DNA from: Staphylotrichum longicolle
Taxonomy: Eukaryota > Ascomycota > Sordariomycetes > Sordariales > Chaetomiaceae
Reading direction: 5' to 3'
Length of the DNA: 64,000 nucleotides
Assembly (NCBI GenBank): GCA_019096155.1
Contig: JAHCVI010000006.1
Span: 682,001-746,000, forward strand
Part shown: one piece after another, positions 32,953 through 45,215 of the stretch
Layout: every line of letters starts with the position of its first letter
How positions within the stretch are numbered: the first letter of the stretch is position 1
The notes under the pieces: generated by a model
Told to the model about the DNA's origin: nothing
Databases searched by the model: none
The model's input: only the letters and a program-made list of their open reading frames with translations
Translations under genes and position numbers: made by a program

Positions 32953-35491
32953 CTTGCTCGCGAGCTGTTTTTTGCACGCATGCAACAAGTCGAGTCTCTG
33001 TTTTTTGGTGATTTGCGGGCAGAAGTTCGAGGCAGGGAGTTTCGAAGGTTCGGAGGGTTGATTGGACGGGTACGAGGTCACGGCGCTGGGCGCCTAAACC
33101 TGCGTGAACGAGGGCGGACGGAGGAGTGGCCGAGGTGCCGTCGAGAAAAGGGTCTGTCGCCCGCCACAGCGGGTTTGTGCAATGGAAAATCCTCAGGCTG
33201 GTTCCCGGATGTTCACTCTATTCGGTGCACAGCCGCCGGCGCATCTCAGGGCGGGAACAGGACGAGTTGGACAGGTGGTGAGGTCGGAGAGCCGGGGCAG
33301 GAAACAGGAGCAAATTCACATCCATTCCTGTGGAAACCGGCAGATTACAGATTACCTGGGCTACCTGCCTGCCTTGCCGAGCTGAGCACTGGCCCACTGG
33401 GCTGCACCTGCGGCACAGGGCGAATTGGCGGCAGCGTGCCAGGCTGCCAGGGGTCGCTTTTTGCCAGCAAATTTGTTGGTTGCATTGTGCCTTCCTGGCA
33501 GTCCCAGTCAAGGTGATCCCCACCAAGAGCAAACAACGGGCAAGAGCTCTGCCCTGGCTCGCAGCCCTGGTGTTGCAACTCCACCTCAGCTCGATGACAT
33601 GGAACCTGGAATGGTCCGGGGCCCCTGGCGACAGGAGCGGGCACGCAGCAACGGCCGAGTGATGAGAGTCTGGGAAACATTCCAGCAGAGCTCCAGGGCT
33701 CGACAACGGCGACAGTCAAAACACTCAGCTGATTCAAGTATACACGAGTTGCCGCTTCTTCACGCACAAAATCCCGGCTGGTGTTCCGGGCTACGACATC
33801 ATAGCTGTCTTGATATAACTGGGGCCCAGGGGCCCACTGGCTCGAAAAGGCAGGTTGGCAGCATGAGAAACCGTGAAGGGTGTCGTCTGAGTGGTGGGCA
33901 GGTTGGCGGTTGTTTTACGGGTGCAATTGGATTTGTCTTGAGGAGTCATTGTCCAAACCGCGTTGCAAGGCACCGGGACCCCTTTAACATGCAGGCAGCT
34001 GTTCGCTGCTGCAACAACCCCTGATAGACAAGTCAACTCCACGTGCAGCCACTGATGCCGGATTGGCAATCTGACCTTTCTCTCTCAACGAACGCCCGCC
34101 GCCGCCATGGACGGTATCCGCAGCAAGCTTCAGAGTACAGATGTACACCACCTGCAGTCCTGTGTACTCATTCCGCTCTGCTCTGCCTTCGGACGATCGT
34201 GGCTCTCACCTCGTGTTCGCCGCATCCGGTCACCCCGGAGCCGTCCGCATCTCCAGCGGGGGAACCGTCTGAAATCTCACCATTAACCCCCATGCCTGGC
34301 AATCCACGGCCTGTCTTACTGCAGCCCTCATGAATTGAATGGTATTGAAATGGGGGCTGATGAGGCTTTTGTTCTGTGGCGGGTTGTTTGAGGCCCCGTA
34401 TCTTGAAGGCAGGACGGGGCACACAGTCAGCCCGCCATTCGAAAGAGGAAAGGCTCCTCCGTCAACATCCATCGCGCCTGACGACATCGTATTCCACCCC
34501 ACGGGTGGCAGCGAATTGCTGTTTCCTCCTCTGGTGGAGAGGATGAACAAAAATACGGAATTGCAGAACCCTGAAGGGTTTCGTTGTCTGCAAGCCCCAT
34601 TCTTCAACACAGTGATTCCCGTCCTCGCAATCCTTCCATGTCCCACGTACCTTTCTAGACCTCCTTGCAACGCCCGCAGCAAGCGTGCGCTTTGCCGCAG
34701 CCTTCGGATTTCCTTGTTTCGAGCTCGCTGGGCCTCTTCCCGGATCCCGGATCCACCATTCCTCGCTTCCCTGGCCTGGCCCAACAGCACATCCGATCTT
34801 CGATCCGATTTCGAAGCCAAAAAGCGAGGAACAAGCAGGCCGTGGGCCCTGCAGCTGCCCTGCTTCACCCCCCGACTCCTACCCACCCTCAGCGATCAAC
34901 GGACCAGTTGTCCGGCTCCTGGACTTGTCTCCGTCTCCATCGCCCACGCCTGCATCTTGAACCTGCAGCAGATCGCTTGGTTCCAAGAGAGCAATTTGGA
35001 GCTGCCCTGCTCGGAACGCGGCAGACAGGCCCTGGTCCCTACTCCAGCACATAACTTTGCCTACTTTATCCTATCGCGAATCTGCCAGCCATCCAATTGA
35101 CGGCAGGATGTAACCGCGGCCAATTGACAATTCCCACATACGTCATCTATCGCTCAGAAACCACAGCTGCCGCGCCAGCTCAGTACATAGCGGGGAGTCG
35201 AGAAGGTCGGGCTGGTCTGGCATGCTCGGAAGTCTGGACAAACTGCAATTCGAGACTTGGTGGCAGAAGGCGGGACTTTTGAGAAGCTGTGACACGACTG
35301 TCCTTCATCCTCACTTGCACGACAGTGTCTTTCACCCGGTTTCACGGTCCACAGGCACGATTGCGACAGTATCTGGTCCATAGATAACTCGGGGGGTTCC
35401 GGTTACCACTCTGCGACATTTCACTCGTTTGGTCTCTGTCGCCATTGTTATCTGAGAACGAGGCCCTCGAACAGCTCCTCCCAAAACAGCC
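32953..35491. other. Divergent intergenic, about 2.5 kb
   Basis: This contains the promoters of the Whi5-like gene (left) and the metallopeptidase (right). No gene is supported; an open frame of about 250 codons from 34339 (+) has no motif, no splice support and a non-coding-like composition. Long promoters are common for cell-cycle regulators, but no specific site is claimed. Confidence 0.5.
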
Positions 35492-38054
35492 ATGGCACCC
35501 TCCTTCCTGAACTTCAAGGAGCTGCGGAGACGGTCGAAGGCGAGCTTCCGCACGGAACGGTCCACAGACGAGTCGAGCGAGGCCAGCAACAACACAACTC
35601 CCACCAGCGGCTCATCGACCCCTCCGTCGATTGGAGCACTCTCAGACCCTGCCCTGGATTTGCAGCTCAAGGAGCAACTCCGGCCTTCTCTCCCTACTGC
35701 GATCCCCAGACCGCAGCCGAATCCTTATCCAAATGGTGCCAGCAACCGATACAGTGTCTCCGGCATGGTTGGCCTGGGGTCTCCAGTCTCCGGAGGAAGA
35801 GGGCCGAGCTTGCCCGTGTCCCAGTTCTCCCCTCAGATCACAAATGTTGCAGATAACTCCTGGGTGAGTGATACTCTTAGGGACTTCAGGGTTCAAGGGG
35901 CGATTCTTCCCCAAGACTCGTGGGCCTCCGTTGTCCTTGGGATTGTATGCTCACAAACAACAGGTCTACCAAAAAGTGCTCCTAGTCAGTGGCACGATCG
36001 GCGACCCGTCCCAGTCTCTCGATGGCACTCTCACTGTGAGCCGGCTCGACGACAGCTTTCCCGCTATCTCATGGCCGGTACACAGTTCTCGATTTAAGGC
36101 GCTGGTGTATATGATGCCTGGCGCCAACCGTCTGCGGTTCGACTTCTCCAGCCCCAAGCTCGCCAACAGCGGATCTTCCAACCCTATCCATGCCTCTTAT
36201 CTCACAGTTCACATGATTCCCCCTGTTGGCGCCCCTCCGTTGCAACTGGCTATCCTCCTAGCAAAGGACTCCCCAGGCACCTTCGACGCAGTTCCGGCAC
36301 GGATCGAGAGAGAAGGGAACTCGCTGGAGGTCGCAGTGCGCAAGTTCCGTATGGCTGCTTACCTCTGGCAGGCGTTTACAGCAGAGCAGATGTGGCGCAA
36401 CAAGCTTGGGCGCCGCGCTTTTAGGTTTGAAGAGGAATGGACAACGGGCGCGGCAAACTACAGGGACAGGGAGAACGGCACTCTTCGGTCCGAAGCACGA
36501 GTGCACGTTATCCGGACCGACAAGACGGTGGCCGAGCTCCGGGATCTCAACCGGGCACAGCAGAACAAGGACGCCAGCGACGCAGGGGGGTTGTACGGCA
36601 TCACGGCTGATGCAGTTCGCGATTACTTCAAACCTCTCCCGGGCCAGAAGCTCTATGTGTCGGTCCTGCTCTTAGATGCGCACTGGGACACGAACTCCAA
36701 GACAATCGTCGGGCACGCTGCACTAGGAGGACAGGTTGGCGATCTGCATCTGGGCATCTTCGGGTCCCATTGCCTCCAGAGTTACCCGGCGAGCTTCGAA
36801 GAGATAGTCCCGGCCTTCACAGACTGCACCCCAACCGACACCAACCACGTCGGCAACGACTGCAACGATGCCGGGAGCTCCTGGGAGGCGGCCAACATTG
36901 GCATCGGCGCCCACCTCCACGAAACCGGTCATCTTTTTGGCCTACCGCACCAAGAAAGCGGCGTCATGCTGCGCGACTACGTCACGCTAAACCGAACCTT
37001 CCTCACGCGCGAAGCCTACTCCACACGCACCCGCTCCAAGGGCGGCCCCGTTTCCCAAGAAGACGAGTGCACCTGGCACCGCCTCGACTGTCTTCGCTTC
37101 CGCAGTCACCCCTGCTTCCGCCTGCCCAACGATCCCGTACTAAACCCAGACGATAGCGTCCAGGGCTGGCCCATGGAAGGGGGCGGCTCCCTGGCCGTCA
37201 CGGCCGCCACGGGTGTGGCCTATCTTGAGCTCTACGCCGAGGGTGACGACGTTTGCCGCGCCTGGATTGAGTACCCTCCTGATAACGGCGGGCCGGTCCA
37301 CCGCATGGTCACGCTGAGCGAGCAGGATTTGCGAGGCAGATTGCCAGAAGGCAATAAGCGAAAGGGAAAGCTTCGGGTGTCGATCAAGTCGTACGGGGGC
37401 GGGTCTCTAGAGATTGACGACTTTTCCAAGCTCTGTTCCAAGGAAGCGGCGTGTCTGAAAATTCCCAGTGCTCTGCCGGGGCTGCCCAAGGCGGCGCTCC
37501 GGGGAATGAAGCTGGGCTTGTCGCAGATGGATGGGTCGGAGCCGCATGAGTTTGTCTTTACGAGCGCGCTCAGGCAGGACCGGGTGCTGTCAAAGGTGGT
37601 TGTTTATCATGGCTTTGCCGTGGATGGCATCGAGTTTGTCTATGACGACGATTCGAGGCAGTTGTTTGGCAAGAAGGGGGGTAAGGAGGGCGGAGATACA
37701 TTTGACATGGGTATGTGAAACCCCCACCGCTCTTCCAAGTCAGTGTGACAAAGATACTGACTGAGTGACACAGATATCCGCCGCGGCGAGTACATCACGG
37801 GCTTCTTTGTCCGCTCCGGGTTCTGGATCGATGCCATCCAGGTCCTGACCAGTATGGGCAGGAAATCTCCCTTGTTTGGGAACGCTCATGGCGGTGACCC
37901 GTATGTGTCCCCCCGATCCTCCCAACTTGTCCGGCCAGGATACTGACTTTTGCCCAGACACACCCTGATCCCTCCTCGAGGTTACAACATCTGCGGCGTC
38001 ACGGGCAGCTGCGGCCCTTGGGTTGACGGCTTCTCGATCATCATCACGAAGTAA
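35492..38054 (+). CDS. Zincin metallopeptidase with C-terminal jacalin-like domain (YIL108W family)
   Basis: A 780-residue putative cytosolic metallopeptidase of the family typified by budding yeast YIL108W. Four exons: 35492-35863, 35964-37710, 37774-37900, 37958-38054; all junctions keep frame (NSW|VYQKVLLV, FDM|DIRRGEY, GDP|HTLIPPRG). The zinc-binding metzincin-like motif HETGHLFGLPH sits at residues 443-453 (H443, E444, H447, G450, H453). The region before it contains a beta-rich domain (VLLVSGTIGDPSQSLDGTLT). The C-terminal 150 residues (from about VYHGFAVDGIEFVYDDDSRQ) have the Gly-rich repeat pattern of jacalin-type lectin domains, ending CGVTGSCGPWVDGFSIIIT. There is no signal peptide; the N-terminus is basic and Ser-rich. 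Substrate is unknown. Confidence 0.88.
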
Positions 38055-39468
38055 TCGCTCCGACGCCCGCAAAATATAATCGATAATATTTTTCCCTTGC
38101 AGCTATGGAAAATGCACGCACGCAATGTCACAGCATCAGCCGACAATCTGCGCCCTTCCTTCCTTGATCATTTACTTCCTATGGGTCGTTCCTTTGCCGG
38201 GCTCCCCTATCCGCCCTTACCTACCTTCCTCACTATACACACACACGATGATAAAACAACGGAAGGCCCTACACGATAATTCTTTTGGGATCAATAAGTT
38301 TCAATCAATTTGGGAAGGAATCAGAACAAAGACGAAGAAGAATAATAATGGCTTGGTCGGTTCCCAGTTTTGGGCTTGCGTGCTTGCTTGCTTACTCGCT
38401 TGCGTGCTTGCTTGCTTGCTAGCTTGCTTGCTTGCTAGCTTGCTTGCTTGCTAGCTTGCTTTGGGACGGTGGTGTGGCGTTTTCTTGGTTTGGGGATTGG
38501 AGGTGCGGTGCTTAATGCCTGGGTACGGTAGACTTAATCATCCTACACCTACCTACCTCCCTTGGGTACTGTACCTCTGGGGTATGATACAACAACCCCT
38601 GTGGCGCGAACTGGGAACGGGGACATACATAGAGGAGATACATATACATATGCATACACGCGGGTTCTGTAGGCGGTAATGGGTAATGCGTGGTGGGAAA
38701 TAGAAATTGGGGGGTGTCAATGCCTGTCTAACGCATAAGTTAATTTCATGGTGAGTGACGGTCGTGAGCGTTGTCATCGTTGTCGTTGTCACGGCCGGTT
38801 AGCCTTGCCCGGCTTTGGGTATGCCGACACTGACCCGCTTGAAGCCGAATCCCGGTTTGGTTATGCAGTGTGCGGTTACCTAGTTTTGGTCCAGCGTACG
38901 TCTGCACAGTTGTAGTAGGCGGGTTGACTTTTGAGTTTGGGATGTGTGTTTTGAGATATCCGCCCCGCTGCTGTGAATAGGTAGGTATCTAGCCATTGTA
39001 TTGTATCCGACTCCAGCGGGCTGAATCTTGAAACGTGGTTAATCAAGGGCTTGGCTGGCAATCAACACAGGCAGAGAGCATTGAGTTTCTCGGACTGCGC
39101 TCGGCTTGTGTTGTCTTTGTCTTAGCCTCATCATACCTGGTTGGCGAATGGATATTGGCCTGTGATGAGGTTAAGCTGAGACGAGAGGTAGGACATGACG
39201 AGCTCCGATGGGGGGGCTGGGGGATCGAGATAGAGTAGGGAACTGGAAATGCATGTTTTGATCAAGTAGCCCGCGAATTTTCCCTTTTCCGTACCCTTCT
39301 CTAAATGGCTACAAACCAGCAACAAAGGCAGGCCCTTCAACAGAGAGCACATAGCCTTGCTTCCGCCCCCACAGTCACCAGACATCAAGCCGGTAACCGT
39401 TGTGAATCCCCGTTTACTTAGCTTGACCGATACCAACCAAGCTGCCTCCAAGATTTTTCACCCTCTCC
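38055..39468. other. Convergent intergenic, about 1.4 kb
   Basis: This joins the 3' ends of the metallopeptidase (+) and eIF2B epsilon (-). Besides the CTTG-type repeat it is moderately AT-rich and holds no supportable gene. Confidence 0.55.
38383..38462. repeat. CTTG microsatellite with 16-bp higher-order unit
   Basis: CTTG tetranucleotides dominate, and the palindrome GCTAGC recurs three times exactly 16 bp apart (CTAG at 38419, 38435 and 38451), so the right half is a 16-bp tandem repeat of CTAGCTTGCTTGCTTG. It lies about 330 bp beyond the metallopeptidase stop. Confidence 0.88.
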
Positions 39469-41780
39469 TCAGTCGCTATCCTCATCCTCATCCTCGTCGT
39501 CCTCCTCTTCGCTGCTCCCCTCCTCATCAGCATTCTCCAGCCACTCCACCAGCACCCGACACTTCTCCTTGAGCGCGTTCATCGACTCGCCCTCGGCGGC
39601 CCGCTTGTCCGCCCACCACGCCAGGATGCCGTCCTCCTCGAGCACGTCCAGGCTATACAGCTGCTGCAGCAGGGCGGCCAGCAGCGCGCCGGCCCGCGCG
39701 GCCTCGAGGTCCCGGACGCCGAGCAGAGCTTTTTGCATGGCGAGCGCGAACTCGGCCTGCTGCGCGACCTCGTCACCGCCGACGCCGACTTCCCTGACGA
39801 ACTTGACGGCGCCCTTCTTGGCGGTGAAAGTCTCGCCGGCGGCCTTGGAGGGTTCGAGGGCGCCCTGGGCCGGGGTCAACAGCTCGGCGGCGCGGCGGAC
39901 GAAGGCGACGGCGATGGCGCGGCGCATGGCGCTGTCCGAGGCGTTGTTGGCGAGGCGCAGGCCCATGAACTCGAGCTTGGCCGAGTCGAAGTCGTCGCTG
40001 TCGTCGGCGCGGAGGGCGTCGACGAGGCCGTTGACGGCGTCTGTGTGAAAACCGTTGTCGGGCTTGGAGGCGTCGTCGGACGTGAAGGATGAGAGGCGCT
40101 CGCGGGCCTGGCCAAATTCGCCGGCTTGTAGGGAGCCGGCCATGGAGACGTCGTCGTCCGAGTCGTATCCGTCGTCCGAGGCGAGTGTGGAGATGGATGA
40201 GGTGGAGAGGTTGAAGCCCTCGAGAGAGTAGATGAGGGAGCTCTGCAGAATGGCGGGATCTCGGTTGTCTCCATCTTCGTCGTCGGATTCGTCTTCGTCG
40301 TGGACGACTTCGTACATGGCACCCTTGCCGCCCTTGCCGACCAGCGCGACGTCAGGTTTGACGGGGTGTTTGTCGTCTGTGAGGGCGGAAATCCGTGCTG
40401 GCGGTTTTGACGGCAGCTGGACGTCGCTATCGATGTGTACGTTGTACGAGATGAGAGAGCCCTCGGGGACACGGCAGTTCGCGCCAACCACGACTGAGCC
40501 GCCTAATACCGAATGGACGACGGTGGTGCCATCCCCTATCACGGTATCGTCCCAGATATAACTGTTCTCGATCCTAACATTCTTCCCAATCCTGCACCTC
40601 CGCCCAACGATGCTCCCGGAGATGGCGCTTCCCGCCTTGATTGTCGTCCCCCTCCCCACCGCGGACTGTAGTACCTTGGCTCCCCTCTCAGCTACGACAC
40701 TGTCCTCGACGTAGCTGCCGTCCTTTACCCTCCTGTATGTCTGGCCGTGCAACAGATTGCTGTCCGGCGCGAAGGGGAGTGTCCACCGCTCGAGGACATC
40801 CTGGCTGATGCAATCGTACATCTGGAGGTTGCTGGCACGGGCGGCATAACCGTCGTCCAGGATCTCGGCGTAGAGCATCTTCCCGTTCAGTTCCCAGTCC
40901 TTCAGCACGCCGTGCAGAAAGTTTTTCCTCGGCAACTCGTAGTCGAAGCTTTCTGACCATAGAGCGAGCACGTCTGGAGTACAGATATCGATGCCGCAAT
41001 CGACGAGATCGGTGCGGACCTCGAATGAGCCGTGGGAGAACACTGCAGGGTCCAGGTGTACATAGTGTTCGCTCTGGAGCGGGTGTGTCTCGTCGTACTG
41101 CAGGCAGCGCCCTGTTGTTGGGTCGACGACGAATACGGGCGTGATGCCTCTCGCCTTTGCTGCGCGGTGAGGTTCCTCGCCGACGGATCGCAGAACCACC
41201 GTCATGCAGGCGTCGCGGTTGGCTTCCCTCCTTGCGCGATGCTTTGCCAGAGCGGCGTCCAGCTGGATGTTTGAAACCAAGTCGCCATGGACGAGCACAA
41301 AGTCTCCCGAGATGATGCTGCGCTTGTCCAAGTCGCGGAGGAAGTCGCCGATCGAGTGGGCATCGGAGACGCGGATGAATTCGAGAGAGGTGAAGGGCGA
41401 GATGGCGCTGCCGGGGCTCCAGCGAGAGGACTCGTGAATGTAGTGTTCAATGTCCTCGGAGTGCGCGCCGCAGTAGATGAAGACCTCTTGCACGCCGTTG
41501 GAGGCCAGGAACTCGAGGGTATATTCGATCACCGGGACGTTCACCAGGGGAAGGAGGCACTGAGGGCGGGAGTCTCGGCGTCAGCACTGATGCGCACGTT
41601 ACGAAATTGGCAGCCCCAACATACCCTCGGGGTCTCGAGTGTGAAGGGCCTGAAGCGGTCCTGGAACGAGTCGGCCAGGATGACAGCCTGCAGCACGTCC
41701 TCTCTTTTCTCGTCGGCGCCGGGCTTGGCGGGCTTCTTCGCCTTGCCTGCAGCCCCGCCCTTGCCGCCTTGCTTGGACAT
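39469..41780 (-). CDS. GCD6: Translation initiation factor eIF2B subunit epsilon
   Basis: The 748-residue catalytic subunit of eIF2B, the guanine nucleotide exchange factor for eIF2 and target of general amino-acid control. Two exons, 41625-41780 and 39469-41559, with a 65-nt intron whose junction gives FTLETPR|CLLPLVNVPVIE. The N-terminal nucleotidyltransferase-like fold contains LQAVILADSFQDRFRPFTLE and VPVIEYTLEFLASNGVQEVF. Left-handed beta-helix hexapeptide repeats follow (TIKAGSAISGSIVGRRCRIG, NSYIWDDTVIGDGTTVVHSV). After an acidic linker (DEDESDDEDGDNRD), the C-terminal HEAT-like W2 domain carries the catalytic region and the typical acidic/aromatic end (ILAWWADKRAAEGES, then EEGSSEEEDDEDEDEDSD). 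The start at MSKQGGKGGAAGKAKKPAKP is normal for filamentous fungi. Confidence 0.95.
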
Positions 41781-44700
41781 TGGGTTGCTGGTTCTTTTCC
41801 TATTCTCCTTATTGAATAACCAAGTGCAATTCGAGGTCGAGGGCTGGTTACAGAAGCGCCAGATACAGCTCTTGCCGGTCGCGGAATGGTGAAGCACCAA
41901 GTGGCATCAGGTGTGAGTCAAAGGCGACCAATTCGCATGCACGCTCAAAGTTCAATGGTGGGGTGCGGGGTGATTTGTGGCTGCAAGGCTGAGGGACGAG
42001 GCGCAGGGCTGTGGTTCACGGGACGTTGCCGTCCAAGGGACAAAAGAAAAAGGTGACGGAGACCGTGTGAACCCCTCTCGTCTCTGCATCGCGACCCAAT
42101 CCTGACTCTTAAGAAACTAAGGACTTGCCCGATTGTCCCCGATAACTCTTTCTTATGTGTTTAGAAGCACGATTCGTGCTTGAAAGCCAGGACTTACTTT
42201 GTTTGCCGCGAGAGCGTGGGATGAGTCTTTTGGACGGAAGGCTCTGTTGAAATCAGGTAACTCTGCTATGTCTTACCTACACAGTACGTCTAAGATCGAC
42301 CATCATGATCATTGATTGAGCCTTCGAACAAGCTACATGCATGTAGACTCACACCTCCATAATCATTCGACTAATAAGTGATGTTTGTAACTTCTTCAGC
42401 AGGACAACCGATGGGCAAGACGGGGTAATTCACACCGAACAGGCGAAGAGCTTCGAGCGTGTCGGTTGTCATCGACTTCTGCAGCTCGAAGCTCGCCAAG
42501 GCCCTAGCGACAGCTCTGGTCCACTTGCGGGCAGCGATGCAAACGGTGCTGTCACTGCAACCCCAAGTTTGCCAATCAAGATTGCCGCCTGGCGAGCCGA
42601 ACCCAAAGTCCGAGATTGCGGCGCCGAAAGGCCGGCCCAGACCACTTTCCTCCTTCCCGATGCATCGGTTTCAGGGAGTGGTCTCATGGTCAAGCCAAGA
42701 CTTTCCCTGACCCTGGAGCTCACCGTGACCACACTCTTTGAGATACGGAATCCCTGAGGGTAAACTACCTGAGGTACACAGACACGTGGGACTGGAGCAA
42801 GACTGACCATTATCCAACCCGACTGGTTTACTCCTGTGTAAGTCTGTAAACAGCGAGGCAGCCAAGACATCGGCAACTGTACATATGTCATGATTCAACT
42901 TGCAACAGCGCGCGCGACAAGGTGTCACGTTCGTTTCACTCTCTCACTTCTACTTGGGCATCCCCAGGTACATACCGGAGGGAACTATCGGTTACCACAA
43001 ATACACAGTACCTGCCCTCTCTGCCCTGGCCACTGCCGCCCGGGCCTTCGGCGCTGCAACGACACAGCAGCCCAGCCGGGTCCAGCCCCAGCGCCGAGCC
43101 GTTCCAGAACGCGACAGGCCCCCCATAACGACAAGGAAAATGCTGCAGAGCTTACGCACCGCGTAACACAGCGGCACTCCGATTTCGTGCAGCGAGGGTC
43201 TGAGGCGTTTCGCAGCGAGCATCTCCGGGGAGCTGATGGGAGGACAGGCAGGGGATGGGAGTTCCAGGAACATGGGTTGACAGCGGAACTTGAACGGCTC
43301 GACGGGAGGACGAGGCAGGCGAGGAGGACGAGCATGACGAGGAGAGGAGGGAGGAAGAAAAGACACACCATAACTGCTTATTATGCACAGGCTTGATACT
43401 TGGTGCTTCGTATCTGCCCTGTGGTCCCAACAGCACAGCAACTATTGCCCGGCCCGATTGACGCTGGGGCTTTTGCCCTTCCCTTCTTCACTACTGTACC
43501 ACCACCACTCACAGCCCAACTAGCAGCAAGAGGGTCAGCAGTGCGAACTCGCTCGTTCGGTCCCTCGCGACCCGAACAAAGCCCATCCTCTCTGGCGCTA
43601 GGGAATGGCTGGACCGTCCGCCAAGCGCCCTAAACATGAGGATGCTGCCGCTGTCGGCTCACTCGACGTCCGGCCATCCCAGAACCGGAACCGGAACCCA
43701 TCTCGCTCTTCACTCTCTCTCTCTCAAGTTTGCGTGGTACATGACCTAAATACATAACCAAGCGATAGACACGCACGCATGTCGTTATGACAAGTCACCA
43801 CCCGTCCGTTTGCCCTGTACTGTGAGCTGTGAGTCCAGTGCCCGTCCCGAACCAACAAAAAACCCCCCGGAGCTGACGGATGGGACCCCCTTCGTTCTAG
43901 ACCCCATTCTGTTTCACATTGCAACCACCACCTTCCTATCCCCGGCCCCATGTCATTACGGCAAGGCACATGCGCATGGCATGGTGCTCCGTCCCTCCCG
44001 CCCTTCCCGCAGGGCCGGTGGGTGTGTGGTGCGTGGGCACTGGGCTAGCAGGCTAGGAGAGCCGACCAGGCTGGGGTTGTGGCGGGGAGGGAGATATGAA
44101 TAGGTACAGTACATATTCCCTATCGTGACCCCCCAGTTTTTCTCTTTGATCTTTCCCCCTTCCTTTGGGATGGCCGGTTGCCCTGATAACCCAACCCTGA
44201 GGTCCGCCCAGAAGGCGCACCGACAGCGCCAGCCATGGAACAATGGAAGCGGGCGCGGGCCAATCTTTCCCATCTGGCCTGCGGCTGATGAAACCAAGCA
44301 TGGCCGGCACCATGGCTTACCGGCTGCCCAACGTCTCACCGCCCCGTCCTATAACCTCTCCAGTCCCCTTCGACGTGAAGCCAGAGACAGCCGTTCATCA
44401 GCCGCAGCTTGCTTGGCTGCCACTTACATCCAACCCTCTTCCAGAGACACACAAACCACCCGCCCCCCCGAGTCTCGAACACACAACCCACAGCAGCATG
44501 ACCAACACCATCTCGGCCTGTCCCTCACCCGCCCCGTCGTCTACCATGGTTGCCATCCCCTTCCACCGACCCAGCGTTCTATACCGATCCAACATCTCGC
44601 TTGACTTGCTCAAACTGACAAAGTTGGTCAACAACTTGCCGGCTCATTCAAGAGCTTGACCTCACCTCCAACCGCCAAGTTGTTAAACGAATCACCACCC

Positions 44701-45215
44701 ACAACCCAGACAGCCACACACACATATACAAAACATGCACCTTCTCACCACGCCCAACAGCAACCCACCGCAAACCCACACATACTCAAAAATGCTTTCT
44801 TTCCACTGTCGTCGATCCCACTTTATCCAAATGGAGACCACCCTAACCTAGATACACGACGACCTCACTTCCCAACGTCCGCCCACAGTCCGAGGACCTC
44901 CTCCCAGTTCGCACCATTCACCCATCCGTTCATCCATTCATCCCCTCTCACCAGCTCCAACCCACCGACCAAACGACCGTTCGAACCGACCGACCGTCCA
45001 TCCGCTCGGCTCGATCCGGCCCAACCCTCCAGTAATATGTTGACCAAGAAACTGATACCCAAAGAATAACAAAAACAGGAAAGAAAATAAAAGCAACCAC
45101 CCGACCGACGCCGACCAAATGTCACCCCACCACCACCACACCACCACGTCTCACGACCGACAAACATCTCACCTCACCCCAGACACCCCCACCCCTTTAC
45201 GCTTCCAGTGCAATC
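41781..45215. other. Intergenic, about 3.4 kb
   Basis: The left part is the eIF2B epsilon promoter; the right part is the SKN7 3' flank, which from about 44640 to 45200 is C/A-rich with little G and reads like an untranslated or non-coding region. Many open frames under 170 codons occur, none with family motifs. No tRNA, repeat family or mobile element was seen in this longest gene-free stretch. Confidence 0.5.

Noticed and set aside
32953..33081. Longer N-terminus for the Whi5-like protein, from 33081
   Set aside because: The first codon would be GTG and an in-frame stop lies just upstream, so the ATG pair at 32952/32949 is preferred.
34339..35100. 253-codon plus-strand open frame upstream of the metallopeptidase
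   Set aside because: Composition is not coding-like, there is no recognisable domain, and it lies in the divergent promoter region.
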